A stretch of 8,283 bases of DNA, taken from positions 10,382-18,664 of the forward strand of contig DMHJ01000203.1 in the NCBI GenBank assembly GCA_003449495.1. The letters are read 5' to 3'. This document shows, piece by piece, positions 6,372-8,283 of this stretch. Origin of the DNA: Clostridiales bacterium UBA8153. Its GTDB lineage: Bacteria; Bacillota; Sulfobacillia; UBA8153. A program made the translations under genes and the position numbers. The notes beneath the pieces are model-generated. The model saw nothing but the letters and a program-made list of their open reading frames with translations, was not told the DNA's origin and did not search any database. Numbering within the stretch: the stretch's first letter is position 1; the number at the start of each line of letters is the position of its first letter.

Positions 6372-8158
6372 GCATGCAGGCGGAAGAAGCGTTTGAGAAA
6401 CCCTTCGACCGGGCCCAGACCCTTCGCTTGTTGGCGTTTCTTGGACCGTACCGGCGCCTCCTCCGCCGGGCCGTGCTGCTGATGATCACCGGGTCGGCCC
6501 TGAACCTGGCCGGCCCATACGTGATGATGTTGATCCTGGATGACGCCATCGCCACCGCTGACCACCGTAAGCTGGCCTGGCTGTCGGTGCTCTTTCTGGC
6601 CATCCACCTGTCTAGTTTCGTGACCGAGAGGTCGCGGATCAGGGCTACCTCCCGCCTGGGGCAAAGCGTCCTCTATGATATGCGCCAGACCGTATACAAT
6701 CACATCCAGGGTCTCTCCCTGCGGTTCTATGACTCGAGGCCGGCAGGGAAAATCATGGTACGGGTGACCAATGACATCGACTCCCTCAACGACCTCCTCT
6801 CCAACGGGGTGGTCAACTTGCTCACCGATGTGTTCACGCTGGGTGGGATCATCGGCATAATGCTCACCATGCACACCCGCTTGGCCCTGCTTTCCTTCTG
6901 CACCGTCCCGGTCCTGGTCCTTCTGTCCACCAAGCTCAGGCGGAAGATTCATTCCGCCTGGCGCGAGGTGCGCAGGCGCATTGCCAACATCAACGCTAAC
7001 CTGCAGGAGACCATTTCCGGAGTCCGGGTGGTCCAGGCCTTCACCCGGGAAGACATCAACCTGGCCCAGTTTGCCGCCATTAACGCCGATAACCGGGATA
7101 CTTGGATGAAGGCCGTGGTGGTGAACGGGTCTTTCGGTCCCTTGGTGGAAGTGACGGGCGCCCTGGGCACGGCCGCCCTCTACTGGTTCGGAGCCCGCAT
7201 GCTGATAGGCGGTGAGATCACCCTGGGCACACTGGTGGCTTTCACCAGCTACATGGGCCGGTTCTGGGGACCCATCTCCAGCCTGTCCAACTTCTACAAC
7301 AGCCTGCTGGCGGCCATGGCCTCGGCAGAAAGGGTCTTTGAGTTCCTTGACACCCAGCCGGAGGTGAAAGATCTGGTGGGCGCAGTCGATGCAGGCACTT
7401 TCCAAGGGCAAGTGGAGTTCAAGAACCTGACCTTCGGCTACTACCCGGAGCGGCCGGTACTACACCACCTCACCTTCGAGGCCCGGCCCGGCGAGACGGT
7501 GGCGCTAGTGGGTCCCACCGGGGCCGGGAAGTCGTCCATCGCCAGCCTGATCTCCCGCTTTTACGACCCCCAGCTGGGCTGCGTCACCGTAGATGGCCGG
7601 GACCTTCGCGAGTTCACCGTCTCCTCGGTCAGGAAGCAGATCGGCGTGGTGCTGCAGGAGTCGTTCCTTTTCTCGGGTACCATCGCCGAGAACATCAAGT
7701 ACGGGCGGATGGACGCCACAGACGCGGAGATGGTCGCGGCGGCCAAGGCCGTGCACGTGGACGAATTCGTGCGGACCTTCCCGGACGGCTACCACACCCA
7801 GGTCAAAGAGCGAGGCGGCGGCGTCTCGGTGGGACAACGGCAGCTCATCGCCTTCGCCAGGGCGCTGCTGGCCGACCCGCGCATACTCATCCTCGACGAG
7901 GCGACGGCCAGCATCGATACAAGGACCGAAGTCTTAGTGCAGGAAGCGCTGAAGAGCTTGCTCAAGGGGCGTACATCGTTCGTCATCGCCCACCGCCTGT
8001 CCACCATCCGCGAGGCCGACCGGATCCTGGTCATCGACCGGGGACGCATCGTGGAGGAAGGTACCCACCAGGATCTGCTGGCCCGTCGCGGCACCTACTA
8101 TGACCTCATTAGGGCTCAGTTCGGCCTGGACATGGCGGAAACCATGGACCCATCGTAG
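6368..8158 (+). CDS. ABC exporter half-transporter with catalytic Glu and degenerate signature (BmrD/TM288-like subunit)
   Basis: A 596-residue half-exporter that pairs with the preceding gene. Hydrophobic segments lie near residues 34-58, 69-86, 150-168, 171-190, 253-277 and 285-305; the ATPase domain starts near 348. Seen: Walker A G-P-T-G-A-G-K-S at 382-389, Q-loop Gln430, E-R-G-G X-loop at 481-484, signature V-S-V-G-Q at 486-490 in place of LSGGQ, Walker B I-L-I-L-D at 506-510 with catalytic Glu511, and switch His542. Its Walker motifs would face the intact LSGGQ of the partner to make the active ATP site, while its altered signature faces the partner's Asp497 to make the inactive one. 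The GTG start at 6368 overlaps the TGA of the first gene by 3 bases (GTGTGA), with AGGAGG upstream, so the two are translationally coupled and probably made in equal amounts. The N-terminal extension of about 30 residues before the first helix is normal for this subunit type. Confidence 0.93.
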   Translation: MSMQAEEAFEKPFDRAQTLRLLAFLGPYRRLLRRAVLLMITGSALNLAGPYVMMLILDDAIATADHRKLAWLSVLFLAIHLSSFVTERSRIRATSRLGQSVLYDMRQTVYNHIQGLSLRFYDSRPAGKIMVRVTNDIDSLNDLLSNGVVNLLTDVFTLGGIIGIMLTMHTRLALLSFCTVPVLVLLSTKLRRKIHSAWREVRRRIANINANLQETISGVRVVQAFTREDINLAQFAAINADNRDTWMKAVVVNGSFGPLVEVTGALGTAALYWFGARMLIGGEITLGTLVAFTSYMGRFWGPISSLSNFYNSLLAAMASAERVFEFLDTQPEVKDLVGAVDAGTFQGQVEFKNLTFGYYPERPVLHHLTFEARPGETVALVGPTGAGKSSIASLISRFYDPQLGCVTVDGRDLREFTVSSVRKQIGVVLQESFLFSGTIAENIKYGRMDATDAEMVAAAKAVHVDEFVRTFPDGYHTQVKERGGGVSVGQRQLIAFARALLADPRILILDEATASIDTRTEVLVQEALKSLLKGRTSFVIAHRLSTIREADRILVIDRGRIVEEGTHQDLLARRGTYYDLIRAQFGLDMAETMDPS

Positions 8159-8176
8159 AAGCCGGTTGCCGCCGGT

Positions 8177-8206
8177 CCGGAGCAGGCGAGGGCGACCTGC
8201 CTCCGG
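8177..8206 (+). terminator. Imperfect hairpin downstream of the ABC operon, possible terminator
   Basis: CCGGAGCAGG (8177-8186) pairs with CCTGCCTCCGG (8196-8206) with one bulged C and a 9-base loop, starting 18 bases after the stop codon. Position and stability fit a transcription end, but no T-run follows (TAGCACGGG), so intrinsic termination is doubtful; a pause or message-end hairpin is equally possible. Confidence 0.35.
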
Positions 8207-8224
8207 TAGCACGGGAATCTCCAC

Positions 8225-8283
8225 TGAACCTCCCCATGGCTAAAGCCAGGGGGTTCGAAAAGCCTATACCGCGACACTCTCGC
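8225..8283 (-). mobile_element. Probable right end of an IS200/IS605-family (TnpB-type) element, rest outside window
   Basis: Read on the minus strand, GAACCCCCTGGCTTTAGCC (8256-8238) continues as ATGGGGAGGTTCA (8237-8225). This is a hairpin with GGC/GCC stem next to a CTTTAG-type loop, flanked by C and G runs and ending in GGGGAGGTTCA. Many IS200/IS605 and IS1341-type elements end in the form GAATCCCC..GGCTTTAGCC..GGGGAG..TCA, downstream of tnpB, where the same DNA encodes the 3' scaffold of the TnpB guide RNA. The stem (8232-8240 with 8245-8253) has one A/G mismatch. If correct, the element lies to the right of the window, with its boundary near 8225 and the transporter operon as flanking DNA. 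The match is from memory of the motif; no transposase or tnpB is visible, so it could also be a solo end or a small non-autonomous derivative. Confidence 0.55.

Noticed and set aside
6299..7411. Long minus-strand open frame (370 codons) opposite the junction of the two exporter genes
   Set aside because: It mirrors a well-supported coding region, its translation is rich in His/Gln/Gly/Pro with no domain, and there is no credible ribosome binding site; long antisense frames are expected in GC-rich DNA.
8232..8260. Plus-strand reading of the 8232-8253 hairpin as an intrinsic terminator of the exporter operon
   Set aside because: It is followed by TTCGAAAAG rather than a T-run; the minus-strand resemblance to an IS200/IS605 end explains it better, although it could still slow transcription.

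Overview
The window is visibly GC-rich bacterial DNA with tightly packed genes, strong AGGAGG-type ribosome binding sites and several GTG or TTG starts. The gene set (two-domain NagZ, an AmiE-like serine hydrolase beside it, an HxH-type NagA, and a BmrC/BmrD-like transporter pair) suggests a high-GC member of the Bacillota, perhaps a thermophilic Clostridia or Limnochordia-type organism. That placement is an inference; no rRNA or other marker gene is present.

Left half, minus strand (1 to about 4318): read in transcription order, a serine hydrolase of the class C beta-lactamase / AmiE type, a GH3 beta-N-acetylglucosaminidase (nagZ, starting 2 bases after the previous stop), an N-acetylglucosamine-6-phosphate deacetylase (nagA, after a 242-base gap), and the first 124 residues of a PHP-domain phosphoesterase that runs off the left edge. 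In Bacillus subtilis NagZ removes GlcNAc from peptidoglycan fragments, AmiE strips the peptide from the MurNAc, and NagA deacetylates GlcNAc-6-P, so this reads as a cell-wall sugar recycling operon. Neither NagZ nor the AmiE-like protein shows a signal peptide, which suggests a cytoplasmic version of the pathway.

Middle (4319-4601): a divergent intergenic region. On the plus strand it holds a strong hairpin (4487-4513) that covers a good Shine-Dalgarno sequence, a 16-codon leader ORF (4522-4572) and a 4-codon minicistron (4583-4597) that ends 4 bases before the next gene. That gene has no clear ribosome binding site of its own. This looks like a leader controlling transporter translation or transcription.

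Right half, plus strand (4602-8158): two half-size ABC exporters overlapping by 3 bases. The first has Asp in place of the catalytic Glu after Walker B but an intact LSGGQ; the second has the Glu but a degenerate VSVGQ signature. This is the complementary asymmetry of heterodimeric multidrug exporters such as BmrC/BmrD and TM287/TM288.

Right edge (8159-8283): an imperfect hairpin downstream of the transporter operon, then a second hairpin that, read on the minus strand, strongly resembles the right end of an IS200/IS605 (TnpB) element whose body would lie beyond the window.
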